The position numbers and the translations under genes are program-made. The notes beneath the pieces were generated by a model. The model was given only the letters and a program-made list of their open reading frames with translations. It was not told the origin of the DNA and did not search any database. This document shows positions 21,961-34,298 of a stretch of 64,000 nucleotides of DNA, one piece after another. The stretch's first letter is position 1, and each line of letters begins with the position of its first letter. The stretch covers positions 311,841,236-311,905,235 of the forward strand of contig OY282560.1 of assembly GCA_958295665.1 (NCBI GenBank), given 5' to 3'. The stretch is from Tipula vernalis (lineage: Eukaryota > Arthropoda > Insecta > Diptera > Tipulidae).

Positions 21961-24900
21961 GCCCCACACTTACGTTCGCGACATACTCATATGTATTTGA
22001 ATGAAACTTGGTAAATAGTTGTCATCTATAAAAGATTCTGTTAAAGTTAGCCGAAAGTAAAAAATCGGTAATGCAGTTTGTTTCATCCCAGCCGAAAATA
22101 AAAAATTAAGTCGTAATCAGTCGATATTGCTTCTAAAGTGGCAAAACCGGCCTCCAGTTACTCTTTGAAAATTGATGAAAATTGGCGAAACCCCAAAAAA
22201 TATTTAAAATTGTTATAAAATCAGCCTCTAGAGTGTTATGTCTGGAGATGGATTACATTGATGTGACTTGTCAATAGTTATTGCAGAAATCTAGAACTTA
22301 GATCAATTAATCAAAAAATACTTTAAAGTGATTTCCGATCGGAGCTTTTCCGATGAAAAAGCTTGATGTAAAAGTTCATTCAACTTTGAAATTTGGTTGA
22401 ATCCGAAATATTTTTCACAGAGTTTTACAGGCTTCGATGACATTTTAATTGATGAAAGCTTATCATTTGTAAACTTGACCAAGATTTTTCTGATGTTTAT
22501 CGTAAGCTTGTTTTTAATTTTTTTTGCTTTTTAAACAAGCCGCTCCGCATTAATATGGTAAATATAGAAATATTTTCATTTCTTGATTTGATCGAAAGCT
22601 CAATATGACCAAGCTTTACTATATTAGAGTTGATGGAAACGAATTTAGGTTTGGAACTTTATGAATAACTTTCACACATGAGTGACTCTTTTTCATAAAA
22701 GCTTAAACTGCATTTCAACTTTAATTAAAGTTCTTAGTTAGTAGGTATGCTAAAATACGATTTTATAATTGATTTAATAGAGATTTTTGTGTGATAAGTA
22801 ACTTGGTGTATTTTTATTAATGAACCAGTCGGCATGTTTTAATATTAATTTATGCCAAATTAAAAACTTAATAAAACCGCCCTTTGTGCGCTGGTATAGC
22901 CCAATTAAAATATTGTAGTAAAACGTTCAATTTGAAATTGGATAGCTTTGATTGGACCCCATAATTATATTCGAGTAAAGATATGTCAGCTGTTAGCTCT
23001 GAAATTAACTGAATTTATTTAAATCTTTAACTATGTTTGAAGTAAAAGGTCATCTTACAGGAGAGCTTTCGCTTCAACTGAATCTCTTTTTTATGATACC
23101 GCACACGTACTTGAGAATAATATTGGATTGTTAAAGAGCATATTGATTCTAAGTTATTTCCTGTTTTACGAAAATTAAAAGCTCGCGGGCAAAGCTTTCT
23201 TCCCCTAAATTCATATTAAGTCGCTAAATTTTCAAAATAAAGAAGCTTCATACCACTTGTCCTAGTGTAATAATTACAAATACATTATTTGAGTAAACAT
23301 TTAAAAAAAAGATTCTAAACTTGGTGGGGAGAGAAATTTTAATTTAAATAAACTTTTCACAAAGGTTAACTTTATTTAAATTATTTTCTGAATAGATGAA
23401 GATTCATTAGAATTACTTTTCATTTAGGAGAAATTTTAGATGAGGAAAGCTTCCATACTTGTTTTTCATTTTGTGTTGATAATATAAAAATAATTAAATT
23501 TTTGGTGTTGGTCGAAAGCTTAATATTTTTAAACTTTATTATTTTAGAGATAATGGAAACGGATTTAGTTTCTAAATTTTTTGAATGACTTTTACTAGAG
23601 CCTTTTAAAGTTAGACTCGTAAGCATAGGTCATAATTTTTTAGCAAACTTTTTAAGTGGTATAACTTTTCACGGTTTTTCATAGGAAAAGCTTATTTGTT
23701 TATTAACTCTCTGACTCATACTAATTGATAAAAAACAAATTCTAGATTAACAAAGCCTTTTAGTGACAATCAACCTAGCAATTTACCTTTAATAACTTTA
23801 GAATAAGATAACTAGAGGGGGTGGAGGTAGCTTTTACAGGTGAAAGGATAAACATTTTTTATTACTACTGCTGAACAGAAATGGTGAAAACCTTCGACTA
23901 ATTTAGGTGCCTAAGCTTCCCAACATAGAAAGCTTTATTAAAATAATTGTTTGAGATAAATATTATATATTCCATTAGAAAGGTTTTTATTAGACTCAAA
24001 ATACCAATGTTAGTGTATAATTCTTATATAATTTTTAATTTAATAATTAAAGTGGGACAAAACACATTATTTGCCAAAAACCATCTAAGTCTAGAGGAGC
24101 TCATTTTACCAATACATTCGAAAATGTTTGGTCTATCACAGTGGTAACTTATAATTTAGGGAAGCTATCTTAGATAACTAAGATTTAAACAATGATTTAA
24201 ATTATGATCTGTCGATTTTCAAAGGTCAATGAACTTTAAAGCTTTTCGAATATTATTTTATCATCAGAAGGTACAACTTTATTTAAAATATTTTAGTATT
24301 GTAAATGTTCATTAAACTTTTAAAACAAACTTGATTTTTATTAATATATGTATTATCAGCTGATAAAGTAACCTGAGTCCCCAAAAGCTTACTACTGAAA
24401 GCTTACTATTGCATCTTAGTATTGCTTAGCTAAACTGTTGTGTTTAGGCTGTATCTATTAGCCCAGTTAAAGGTTTTTATAAAGCTTCCAAGCGGTTAAA
24501 ATATAAGAGCTTTATGGGTATTATCACATATTTAGAGAAGAAGATGAACTTTATTTCATCTAAGCTTCTGCGGTACACAACTTTAATTTAATTACTAATA
24601 GAGAGGAACTTTGAATTTTCTATGAAAAAGCTTTCATTCACAGCATTGATGACAAATTTGAATACAAATATAAATATCGGTGTTAAAAGCTCACCGAACT
24701 GTTGAACTCGGAAACTATTATGTACCTGTCATAAAAATTGATTGATTTTAATATTTATTTGAAAAGCTCATTAAATTTTAATTTGGATTTCAATTTAATC
24801 CCCATTATTATGTAATATCCATTTTTAATTAACATAGATTTTGCTCCAATATTGGCTTTAAAAGGTCGCCGTCAAAGCCGGAAAGACGTCCCGCCCTCGG

Positions 24901-27900
24901 TTCATATTTTAAGGTCTTATTTCGAAAACGAAAAGCAATTTGTAACTGCCTGATCGGTTACTAGTCCTTCACCGTATACACTACATATTTTTTCAACTGG
25001 CGCCTTAGTGCTATTGCCTTGTTTAAATCCCCAAAACATTATATGTGGAATTTTTACTTTTTAACTCCCTATTTTAAGGGTTAGGAACAACATAGTTGAG
25101 AAAGCAAAACCTCGTTTGTAACGGTGGGCGGTGACTCACAGTGGGTAGATAAAAACAATAGATTCTACCTACCTGTATCGAAAGTTATTTATGACTCAAA
25201 CCTGATAAATCCTTAACTGTCTCAATAGATTATTTAGGAAGAGGTAATTTTTTACGGGAGCATCCGGTAAAAGGGAGTTTTGTTACGAAAGCGCCAAATT
25301 TGTACTAGTTCGTTAAATTTTCGAAATAAAGCTTGACCTGTTTTTCATTTAGGTCAACTGAAGGTGTATACCACTTGTAACTACTATAATTACAAGTTCA
25401 AAATTTCAGAAAACATTTTATAAAAAGCTTCAAAACTTGGTCGAATAGCTCTTCTAAGTAGAGGGGAGAGGAATTTTAATTTAAATAAGCTTTTCACAAA
25501 GGTCAACTTCATTTAAATTATTTTCTGAATAGAAGAAGATTCATAAGAATTACTTTTCATTGAGCAAGTTGGTGTGATTCGAGTAGAAATACAAATATTA
25601 ATAAAAGCTTCTTTTTCATGCACCTCTTAAACCTAGATCAATTGGTCAAAAAACTAAAAAAATCAGTAGATTAGAAAAATGCCTGAAAGCTTCCCAACGT
25701 AAAAGCAACCTTTTGTTTAAATTTGTGATAAGCTTTTCTTTATTGTGTGCCTAATATGTATCAAAGATAAAATGTAGCATTTAAATATTCGCTTGAAAAG
25801 CTCGTCATATTAGTCTTGAATTTAGTTGTTGGGCATTAATTCGTTTTCGTGATATTTCATTGGTCATTTCAATTAGATTGCAGAAAATACTTTTTAGAGA
25901 TTTAGATGAAATTTCTGTTGAAGAAAGTTTCCCAATATAAAAATAATTTAATTTTTAGAATTGGTCGAAAGCTCAATATTTTCAAGCATTATTATGTCTG
26001 AGATAATATAAACGAAATTAGTTTATTAAGTTTATGAATGATTATACTAGAGCCTTTTAGAGTAAAGAACCGTAAGCATACGTCATAATTTTTAAAGCTT
26101 CTAGTAAAAGTTATCAGTTTATTAACTCTCTGACTCTGAAGGTGGAAGAATATAGATTATTTATTAGAACTGCTGAACAGAAAATTATAATTAAATTTTT
26201 CTACTTTGATTTTCGGAATTGGTAAATAACCTCGACTAATTTAGGGACCCAAGCTTTCCAAAATGTAAAACTTTATTGAAATAAGAAAGGTTTCTAATAA
26301 TTATTGTAGAATTTTTAATTTAATGATTAAGGTGGAAGCTTAATTTGTAAGCTTCATTCACATGTAGCTAAAAAATTGTGTTTTTAAATTAACAAAATCC
26401 ATTATTTGCCTAAAACCATCTATGGCCAGTTCTTTAAAGAATTCTATCGGTAGGAACTCATTTTACTAATATATTCGAAAAACTTTGATCTATCACATTG
26501 ATAACGTGCAATTATAATTCAGAGAAGCTCTGTTAGAAAATTATAATTCAAAACATTGATTTAAATTATGATCTGTTGATTTTTAGAACTCAATTATTTT
26601 ATCCTCAGTAGGTTCAAACAAATTTAAATATTTTAGTAAAAGTTCATTAAACTTTAAAATCAAATTTGATTTTTATTAAAATATTATCAAATTTGTCTTA
26701 CTTCCCAAGCAGCTGATAAAGTAACCAGAGTTCACGAAAGCTTACTTTTGAAAGCTTTCCAGCTGCATCTTATTTTTGATTAGCTAAACTGCTGTGCTGT
26801 AATAGGTACAGCCTAGTTAAAAGTTTTCAAAGCTTCTAAGCGTTATACAACTTTAATTGTAACGAACTTTTAATTTTCTGTGGGAAACCTTTTATTCAAG
26901 GCATTGACGTCGAATTTGAATAAAACCAGAAATGTTGGTGATAAAAGTTCATCGAACTGTTGAACTTGGAAACTATTAGGTACCTGTCATAAAATTATCT
27001 TGATGTTAATATTTTTTTGAAAAGCTCATTAAAGTTTAAATTGGATTTCAATTTATTCCTTTGATATGTAATTCGTTTTAAATTATGAAAAATCGTTTAC
27101 GTGATCTGAAATTTAATAATTTTTGAATTTAGTAATTTTTGAATTGGTCAAATAGAGCTGAATGATTCCACGAGATTTGGTGATGACGAATTTTTTTTTT
27201 TATTTTAGAAAACTTTTTAAGAAAAACTTTACAAACTAATTTGAATAATGTTATTTCGTTTCAATGATCATAAATGCAACTTGGAAGTCATTTTGTTCAG
27301 GTTTTTTCATTTGAGTTTTTCCTTTTTTGGCTTTAAGTTTCTTCTTTTATTTTATTTATGTTTAGTTATAAGCTATTGATTGAACTAAATTTTTCTGCAA
27401 ATGTTTGTAATAACACTCGCTAATTCACAAATTGACAATTTTCATTCCAAATTCGTACCTTAGTAAATTAGTTGAACGGTTCAAAACTGATTGAGGCTAG
27501 GTGCAAAGCAAAATACGTCGATAAGTTGTCAAAACAAAATTTAACTGTTAAGCTGTTTTACTTTAAGATCACTTATCACCTATAATAATTTAAAATTTGA
27601 TTAACAACTACATAAAGCTCAATCAAAAGTTCAGCATATTAGAGAAAATATTAATTTTAGATGAAATTTCCAGAAACATCAAATTTATTTATAATACAGG
27701 CTTTTCTGAATGGGATAAGGAACATTTCATTACAAAGCTTTCATTGACTTTGTTGATGTGGTTTGACGTTTGAGTAAAACTACAAATATTAGTTCACAAA
27801 GCCATAAAACTATAGTATTTGTCGGGGTAACTTATTTTTCCATTGATAAAATTTCAAATCTGGAACTTAAGTCGATTGATCAAAAAATTGTTGAAACAGA

Positions 27901-28931
27901 TTTATTCGATTATAAGTTGATGGAAGCTTGCTAATATCGTAAACGCAAGCCATTCTTTAAATTTGTGCCAATTTTAATATTCGTTTGGATGACTTTTTAA
28001 TCAGCTCGCACTACTTCCAATAAATTTGAACTGGAATTTAGCAGTATCCCTAAAAACCGTTCATTCGGTTTTACAGGTTTGAGCCTAAATTTTTCTAATC
28101 TTTATCGAAAGCTTGTTTTTTTTTGTTTTATATTGAGTTTCAAACCAACCAAAATGCACTAATACGGTCGAATATAAAAATAATTTTATTTTTGTAATTG
28201 AACGCAAGCTCAATATTTACAAGCTTTATTGTATTAGAGGTGATGGAAACGAAATTAGTTTGGAAACTTTATAAATAAATTTAACATACAAACCGACGCT
28301 TTTTCATAAAATCTTAAAGTCCGTTTCTAGAAAATCAAGCTTTAATACAGTTGATTTGATAATGAAATGTTTTTGTGATAACTTACTTGATGTATTTTTG
28401 TTAATGAGCTTCTCGGTAAAAGTTCAACAAGGTAAAGGACAATTTTCGCTAGCACTTGTTACCATTAATTTGTGTTAAATTTCAAGCTACATAAAACCGT
28501 TCTTTTTGCTACGATCCACAGGTACAGCACAATTAAAATATTATAGTAAGGCGTCGCTCAAAATTTAAATTTTGATAGTTTAATTGGAACGGGCCACGTA
28601 ACTATGTTAGAGCAAAAATATCCAGCTTTTAGCTCTAACGGTTTCTGAATTTATTTAATTTCCTAACTCTCAGTATAGTTTATTAAGGCATAGGAAATGT
28701 TACATGAGAGCTTTCGCTTCAACTGAACCTCACTTTTATGGTATCGCACACCAAATTCTTGAGAATAATATTTTATTGCAAAAGGTACATTTAATCTAAG
28801 TTATATCCTGCTATTACATTTTAAAAAAATTAAAAGCTCTTGTACAAAGCTTTCTTAATTGTAAACCAACCTGCTTTTATTTTAGTTTAATACCTCTTGA
28901 ACCTACTGTCATAATTTCCGAAAGAAGGTAA
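21961..28931. repeat. AAAGCTT-rich diverged repeat landscape, first block
   Basis: Dense in AAAGCTT, GAAAGCTTTC and AAAAGCTC words and in recurrent longer phrases. Landmark 'CTGATAAAGTAACCTGAG' lies at 24,360 and 26,713. Landmark 'AAAGCTTTCATTgACgGC' plus 'GAATTTGAA' lies near 24,620 and 26,880. 'TTCACAAAGGTTAACTTTAT' with 'TTTCTGAATAGATGAAGATT' lies near 23,355 and 25,490. The parts 22.9-24.9 kb and 25.3-27.1 kb are therefore a diverged direct duplication of ~2.1-2.35 kb. No long frame survives. A 95-bp piece at 24,805-24,900 recurs at 35,893-35,990. Family unidentified; it may be several old transposons layered together. Confidence 0.75.
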
Positions 28932-30684
28932 AAATCTGAGCTTTTATAAGGGAATTAGAAACGAGGAAAAAACGGAACGTTTCATAGTAAAACACACAAA
29001 ACATATGGGAAATCACTTTTTTCCCTAACACAAATTTTTAAATGAAAACGTTACAAATTCTTAATTATTATTTCTGAAATACTTTCATAAATGTTTGAAT
29101 TTCAACATACATGAATATCGTTTAAGTAAATCGTTTTCATTTTCTTGTAATAATTGATTTATTTAAACCAAAATATAAAAAAAAATTCATAACAACAGCA
29201 TTCTGGTCAAATAAAAATAAAAGCTAACTACGATTCGTTTGGTTATTAAGTCAATATACATTACATAGATGACAGTGATGGCCGTAAAAATTTGGAAAAA
29301 TCGTACCAAAACTTACCACCTGGGGAAATTTCAAGTTCAAAAATTGTAGGAAAAGCAAAACAAATTCACAAAATATAGGAACGTGTGATAATTTTGCGAT
29401 TAAATAATTTTTTTTCGTATTTTTCTGTGACCATTTTAGACATCTTACGTACACTAGTAAAACTAAAGATAAATTTAGCAAGTATTATTTTAATTTGTCA
29501 GAGCCAACTTTGATGTATTTTTCAAAATGAAAGTTCGAAAAAATATATTTTAGAAATAATTTAATTTTAATATTTCTGCAATTAATATTTACTTAATACC
29601 AATATGGCCTTCTTGTATATTGTTCTTAAAGATATGTAGAAAACTTTTATATAAACATTTTATAACATTTTTGCTTTTTTCATTGAAAAACTTGAAGCTA
29701 AATAACACCATTTTTACTATGGATTCCTATGGAAATCAGTGGAAAGTTATACCACTAAAAAAGCTTCTAAAAAATACGTCATTAAGATTATGGCTCTATA
29801 CCAGAGTCTTCTAGAGTATAGAGCCATAATCTTAATGACGTATTTTTTAGAAGCTTTTTTAGTGGTATAACTTTTCACTGATTTCCATAGGAATCCATAG
29901 TAAAAATGGTGTTATTTAGCTTCAAGTTTTTCAATGAAAAAAGCAAAAATGTCATAAAATGTTTATACAAAAGTTTTCTACATATCTTTAAGAACAATAT
30001 ACAAGAAGGCCATATTGGTATTAAGTAAATATTAATTGCAGAAATATTAAAATTAAATTATTTCTAAAATATATTTTTTCGAACTTTCATTTTGAAAAAT
30101 ACATCAAAGTTGGCTCTGACAAATTAAAATAATACTTGCTAAATTTATCTTAAGTTTTCCTAGTGTACGTAAGATGTCTAAAATGGTCACAGAAAAATAC
30201 GAAAAAAAATTGTTTAATCGCGAAATTATCACACGTTCCTATATTTTGTGAATTTGTTTTGCTTTTCTAACAATTTTTGAACTTGAAATTTCCCCAGGTG
30301 GTAATTTTTGGTACGATTTTTCCAAATTTTCACGGCCATCACTGCCATCTATGTAATGTATATTGACTTAATAACCAAACGAATCGTAGTAAGCTTTTAT
30401 TTCAATTTGACCAGAATGCTGTTGTTATGGATTTTTTTTAATATTTTGGTTTAAATAAATCAATTATTACAAGAAAATGAAAACGATTTACTTAAACGAT
30501 ATTCATGTATGTTGAAATTCAAACATTTATGAAAGTATTTCAGAAATCATAATTAAGAATTTGTAACGTTTTCATTTAAAAATTTGTCTTAGGAAAAAAA
30601 GTGATTTCCCATATGTTTTGTGTGTTTTACTATGAAAAGTTTCGTTTTTTCCTCGTTTCTAATTCCCTTATAAAGCTCAGATTT
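28932..30684. repeat. 1.75-kb near-perfect palindrome
   Basis: Left arm 28,932-29,800 and right arm 29,817-30,684 are reverse complements with only scattered mismatches and small indels. They are separated by a 16-nt loop (CCAGAGTCTTCTAGAG). Examples: 'AAATACGTCATTAAGATTAT' at 29,772 pairs with 'ATAATCTTAATGACGTATTT' at 29,826, and 'CATATGGGAAATCACTTTTT' at 29,002 pairs near 30,595-30,616. Two short open frames inside are chance. Arms this alike imply recent origin or gene conversion. If transcribed, the RNA would fold into a ~870-bp hairpin. Confidence 0.95.
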
Positions 30685-30691
30685 TTTGATT

Positions 30692-30893
30692 ATGGCTCTA
30701 TAAAATACAGGGTGCTCTGTCTATACTCTAGAAGGCTCTGATATAATTCAATTTTCCAAATTGGCAAAAAAATCAACTAATTTCGATACCTTCGAATGGC
30801 TCTATAAAATACAGGATGCTCTGTCTATACTCTAGAAGGCTCTGATATAATTCAATTTTCCGAATTGGCAAAAAAATCAACTAATTTCGATAC
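30692..30893. repeat. 104-bp tandem duplication beside the palindrome
   Basis: Copies start at 30,692 and 30,796 ('ATGGCTCTATAAAATACAGG') and run through 'ACTCTAGAAGGCTCTGATAT' to 'CTAATTTCGATACCT'. They differ at about two or three positions, so the event is recent. The phrase 'CTCTAGAAGgCTCTG' is the reverse complement of most of the palindrome loop. Confidence 0.93.
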
Positions 30894-32551
30894 CTAAGCT
30901 TTCCAAAATAAAGCTCTATTTAAATAATTGTTTGAGACGATGATTATATATTCCATTAGAAATGCTTCATATTCGATTCAAAATTGCAATATTTTGCTAA
31001 ATAATTCTTATAGAATTGAACTTTAATTTAATGGTATACAATTTTTTTCTTTTATTTTTAAAGCGTTTTGTCTAAATTTCCATTTTTTATGATTTTAATG
31101 TTTTTTGAGGAATTAAAACAGACTATTCGAATATTCGAAAAGCTCAACAATCACTGTGAGAAGCGTTATTTTAGTTGAAGGAAGCTCTCTAAGAAAATTA
31201 TGGTTGATGTGTTATGAAACATTAATTTAAATGTTGATCCGTCGAATTTAAAAGCTCATTTAACTTTAAAGCTGGAAAAGCTCGATTTCATTTTATCGCC
31301 AATTGGTCCAATCTCATTCCAATATTTTAGTAAAAAAGTTAAGCTTTTAAATCAAATTTGATTTTACTAAAATATATTCAAATTTGTCTCATTGTCAAGC
31401 AGCCGATAAAGTAACCTGAGTTCATGAAAGTTAACTGCTGGAAGAGGTATGCTTATCGAAAGTTAATATTTCCTTCGTACTTAGTTGCAAGTTTATAATC
31501 TGAACTAGATTCTAATGCAAATTACGGTACACAACCTCTCTGGTGTCAAAATTTTCATTCTAAATTAAAAACTTTAGGAAGAAATCCTTTTGGTTAAAAT
31601 ATGGTTTTCTCTTTGTGATTTTCTCTGAGCTTATAAGTCCAGCTGATATGCTGTAATAGGTACTGCTTAGTTTAAAGTATTTATAAAGCTTCAAAGCTTT
31701 AGTTATTTAAAGGCTTTACTGTTTAGACAACATATTTAGAGAGGAATATGAACTCTCACTAACCTTAAGCTTTTACAATTTACAACTTCAATTTAATTCT
31801 TGGTTGGAAGGAACTTTGAACTTTCTGTGAGAAAGCTTTCATTGACGACGGCCTTGACGTCGAATTTGAACAAAAATACAAAAATTGGTGTTAAAACTCA
31901 TTAAACTGTTGAATTTGGAAGCTATTATGTATCTATCGTAAAAATAATTTGATTTTAATATTTTTTTGAAAGCTCATTAAATTTTAAATTGGATTTTAAT
32001 TTAATCCTTTGATATGTAAGTCTTTTTACATTATGCAAAATCGTTTACGTGATCCGAAATTTAATAATTTTTCAATTGATCAAATAGAGCTCAATGTTTC
32101 CTTGTGATTTGGGGATGACGATTTTTTTTTTTTCGTTTAGAAAACATTTTAATGAAAACTTATGTAAATTATTTGAATAATGTTATTTTATTTCAATGAT
32201 CATAAATACAACCACGAATTGTCATCTTCTGATTCTGTCATCTTCTGATAAAACAATAAGAAACAATTATGGGTTTCTTTAACTCTGCTTGATTATTAAG
32301 TGTTAATGTAATATTGTGAATAACAGACAGACGAATACAAAGTTTGTGAAAAACTCGGTAAGCTTTAAAAATTTATTGGCTTTTTTCACCTAAAGTAACT
32401 AATTTTAATTTTCGAATTAGAATAAAATTACAAATGTGTACTGGTAAACGCTCGTTGAACTTTTAAATCTCGTTGCTTCCTTGGCATGTATCCCAAAATG
32501 GTCTAATTGATGTTTAATGGATTAGAAAGAATTTTACTTAACGGAAGCTTC
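30894..32551. repeat. AAAGCTT-rich landscape, second block
   Basis: Same vocabulary and landmark order as the first block: 'CCGATAAAGTAACCTGAG' at 31,403, 'GAGAAAGCTTTCATTGACG' near 31,830, 'AAAATCGTTTACGTGATC' near 32,038 (also 27,088). Then comes the segment starting near 32,270 ('CTCTGCTTGATTATTAAGTG' ... 'AATACAAAGTTTGTGAAAAA') that recurs near 41,757 and 46,800. No gene. Confidence 0.75.
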
Positions 32552-34298
32552 TGTAACAGTTGAGCTGTTACAGGGTTAGTAAAAATTGTTCCACCACGCA
32601 TGACAGTCAGTCGCGCGCATACTAAAAGCATAAGAAAATAATTTGAGATCACCCTGTACTAATTTTATTAACACCGGTACAGTTCATCCATGGAATAGGT
32701 TTTGGTGAATATAGAAAACCAGTTCCAAATGTTGATCGAATTTCCCCTTAGAATTTAATAAAAGAAAACAAAACGTAAATAAATAATTTCAGCCATCATC
32801 AGTTGTGTAATACAGTTCACAGACGTAACAAGTACAATTATTGTGGTACTTCGTGAATCCGTGTAGTGTGTTAGCTATATTGTTTGTGACAAAAAGAAAA
32901 GTGTTGTTTGTGACAAACAAAAACAAAAAAAAAACAAAACAAATTAAATTTAATTAAAAAATAGCTAAAGTACAAAATTTAAATTAATCAAAAGTGATTA
33001 TTAGTGCGCTACACAAGCTGTGATTACCGCTGGAATTATTCATTTGCCTCACGCTTACCAAGGTAATTAGTCTAATTTAAATTAAAATCGAAGCTGTTTA
33101 TGTAATACCGGTGAATTAAATTTTCTTCTAGAAACGGGCCGTTACAAAAATATAAAAACGGAGGCAACCTGTTTCCTTGGTAAGCGCAATTTATTTTTTT
33201 TATTCTCGAAAGCTCCAGAAAAAAATTACACCTAAGTAATCTGCGAGTCTTTACTACATATATACATTAATAAAAACATATGAAAACAAAACGCATGATT
33301 TGCCGGTCATTGAAAATAAATCCATGTAAAACGTTTGATTACAGTGCTCTATACAGAACTACAGTATAGACCTAATTTGTTGTTCCATGGAATAAACCTC
33401 AACATACATTTTTCTTGTTATTTATTATACATAAGTACATATTATTATTTATTATTTATTTGTAAGTTAATGCGACTATGATTAACAGTACTTTTAAGAC
33501 AATTTTACCAAAATATAATTTATTAAATAAGAATGGCCATGGTTCCATGGTATTAGTAATTTTGCATGTTAGTTAAGGAAACATTTACAAATATATTTAT
33601 TTATTTATATCCCTAAACTTTATATTTACATATTTTATTTATAATTATTTATTTATTTATTTATTTATTATATACAATGCTAGAATAAGATACATTCACA
33701 CGAAATTATTCTTGATTTATTTATTGATTAAAATTGGTTTATATTAAAATTTTCTAGCTACCAAAATCTATTCTGTTTTTTTTTGTCTTTCGAATAACCG
33801 GAGGGAGGGTCTTTATGTTGACCAAAATAAAGAAATTTGAGTGTTATGCGTGGTATCGTGATTAAAATTTTTGTGAAATCGTGTTAAGTGAAAAAAAAGA
33901 AAAATGAATCAGTAAATTGTCAATTAGCTATGATGTTTTAAGAGGCCGAACACACATAGAGGCCAAGGGAACACTTCATCGTTATGAAGTGAAATAATAA
34001 TACGGAGGTGAGGGTAAAGTAAAGGTGACCAATCCACCAAGGTCACCTCAATAGAGTGCATATTCTTTCTGTGATAGTGTATTTATATAAAGTGATCAGT
34101 GTTTGTGTTCATAACGTTTACTATACCTACGATATTTTGCAGCATTTCAAGCTCTCGATGATTAGGTGGAAAGATCCCATCCCATCTGACTGCCACCTAG
34201 CCGGCAATGTGCTGCACCACCAGAAACATCTCGAGAGATTCTGATAACGGACCAGTGGAACAATTTAAAAATTTAGCGGAACCGAGGTTAACGTTACA
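32552..34298 (+). mobile_element. 1,747-bp TG...CA insertion with CTTC target duplication (probable solo LTR)
   Basis: Starts TGTAACAG and ends GTTACA, and is flanked on both sides by CTTC. Removing it and one CTTC leaves 'GGAAGCTTCCTATGATAAG', matching the related unfilled site near 41,957 ('GGAAGCTTTCTATGAAAAG'). That is strong evidence for an insertion with a 4-bp duplication, typical of gypsy-group LTRs. No gag or pol is present, so a long solo LTR is the best reading. A short non-autonomous element is possible. Inside: an ATTT microsatellite (about 33,645-33,670), a GGTGACC/GGTCACC inverted pair near 34,025-34,047, a GC-richer patch at 34,150-34,240 and good splice-site matches. Orientation is uncertain. 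Confidence 0.8.
33063..33131 (+). other. Candidate 69-nt intron in the solo LTR-like insertion
   Basis: Sequence reads ACCAAG|GTAATT, has CTAAT near the start and ends in ATTTTCTTCTAG|AAA. A possible 48-nt exon follows (33,132-33,179) and ends TTCCTTG|GTAAGCG. The size and signals fit a short fly intron in an LTR-driven leader RNA. No reading frame supports it, so this is only a pattern match. Confidence 0.3.

Noticed and set aside
29251..29814. Open frames of 64-76 codons in the palindrome
   Set aside because: AT-rich, no family signature, mirrored by the other arm. Chance frames.
34056..34260. 62-codon plus-strand frame in the GC-richer end of the LTR-like insertion
   Set aside because: No homology signal that I recognise. 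Better explained as LTR sequence.
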